From assembly GCA_021795535.1 (NCBI GenBank), contig JAJYPG010000125.1, positions 1-5,340 on the forward strand: a DNA stretch of 5,340 nucleotides, read 5' to 3'. The notes beneath the pieces are model-generated. The model saw nothing but the letters and a program-made list of their open reading frames with translations, ran no database searches and was not told the origin of the DNA. Positions within the stretch are counted from its first letter, which is position 1. Every line of letters starts with the position of its first letter. The DNA is from Planctomycetota bacterium (lineage in GTDB: Bacteria > Planctomycetota > Phycisphaerae > WQYP01). Below are positions 5,337 through 5,340 of the stretch, piece by piece. The position numbers were made by a program, and so were the translations under genes.

Positions 5337-5340
5337 ATGC
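5337..5340 (+). CDS. Start of a downstream gene, cut by the window end
   Basis: Only ATG and one further base are present, so nothing can be said of the product. The strong ribosome-binding site at 5325-5331 supports this start. The same frame is open back to ATG 5211, which would add 42 residues, but that ATG has no recognisable Shine-Dalgarno sequence and the extension is low-complexity Gly/Ala/Arg. Being on the same strand 144 bases after rfbB with no visible terminator, it may be in the same transcript. A dTDP-sugar or glycan gene would be a natural neighbour, but that is a guess. Confidence 0.6.

Overview
The window reads as a piece of an environmental bacterial chromosome of moderate GC content. 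The best guess is a planctomycete of the Phycisphaerae type or a similar PEP-CTERM-bearing lineage. This rests on three points: the cut-off first gene ends in what looks like a PEP-CTERM/exosortase sorting tail, the ArgG has a variant active-site loop (YEHNYLLGTS), and the intergenic DNA carries GC-rich palindromes. It is an inference from composition and family features, not a demonstrated assignment. All supported genes lie on the + strand.

Layout. Bases 1-55 are the last 17 codons of an exported or membrane-anchored protein. Bases 56-759 are mostly non-coding. They hold two abutting hairpin/palindrome elements (136-154 and 155-199), one doubtful 54-codon ORF (199-363), and about 400 bases without a convincing gene ahead of the next transcription unit. 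Bases 760-2717 are a tight two-gene module: an OLD/AAA_21-type ABC-ATPase (431 aa) followed after 5 bases by a 218-aa protein with Toprim-like acidic motifs that resembles DUF4276-type partners. Bases 2793-4010 encode a complete argininosuccinate synthase (argG). Bases 4101-5192 encode a complete dTDP-glucose 4,6-dehydratase (rfbB/rmlB). The last four bases start another gene behind a near-perfect Shine-Dalgarno sequence.

How the parts fit. argG (arginine synthesis) and rfbB (dTDP-sugar synthesis for surface polysaccharide) are housekeeping or envelope genes and may be read as one unit running into the downstream gene. dTDP-sugar genes and PEP-CTERM proteins both belong to envelope and extracellular-matrix biology. 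The ATPase/Toprim-like pair has no metabolic link to its neighbours and sits between them like cargo. Its architecture, an ABC-type sensor ATPase plus a small putative Toprim nuclease encoded separately, is that of split-OLD anti-phage systems such as PARIS (AriA/AriB) and AbiL/RloAB. It is the most interesting content of the window. A defence role is inferred from architecture only.
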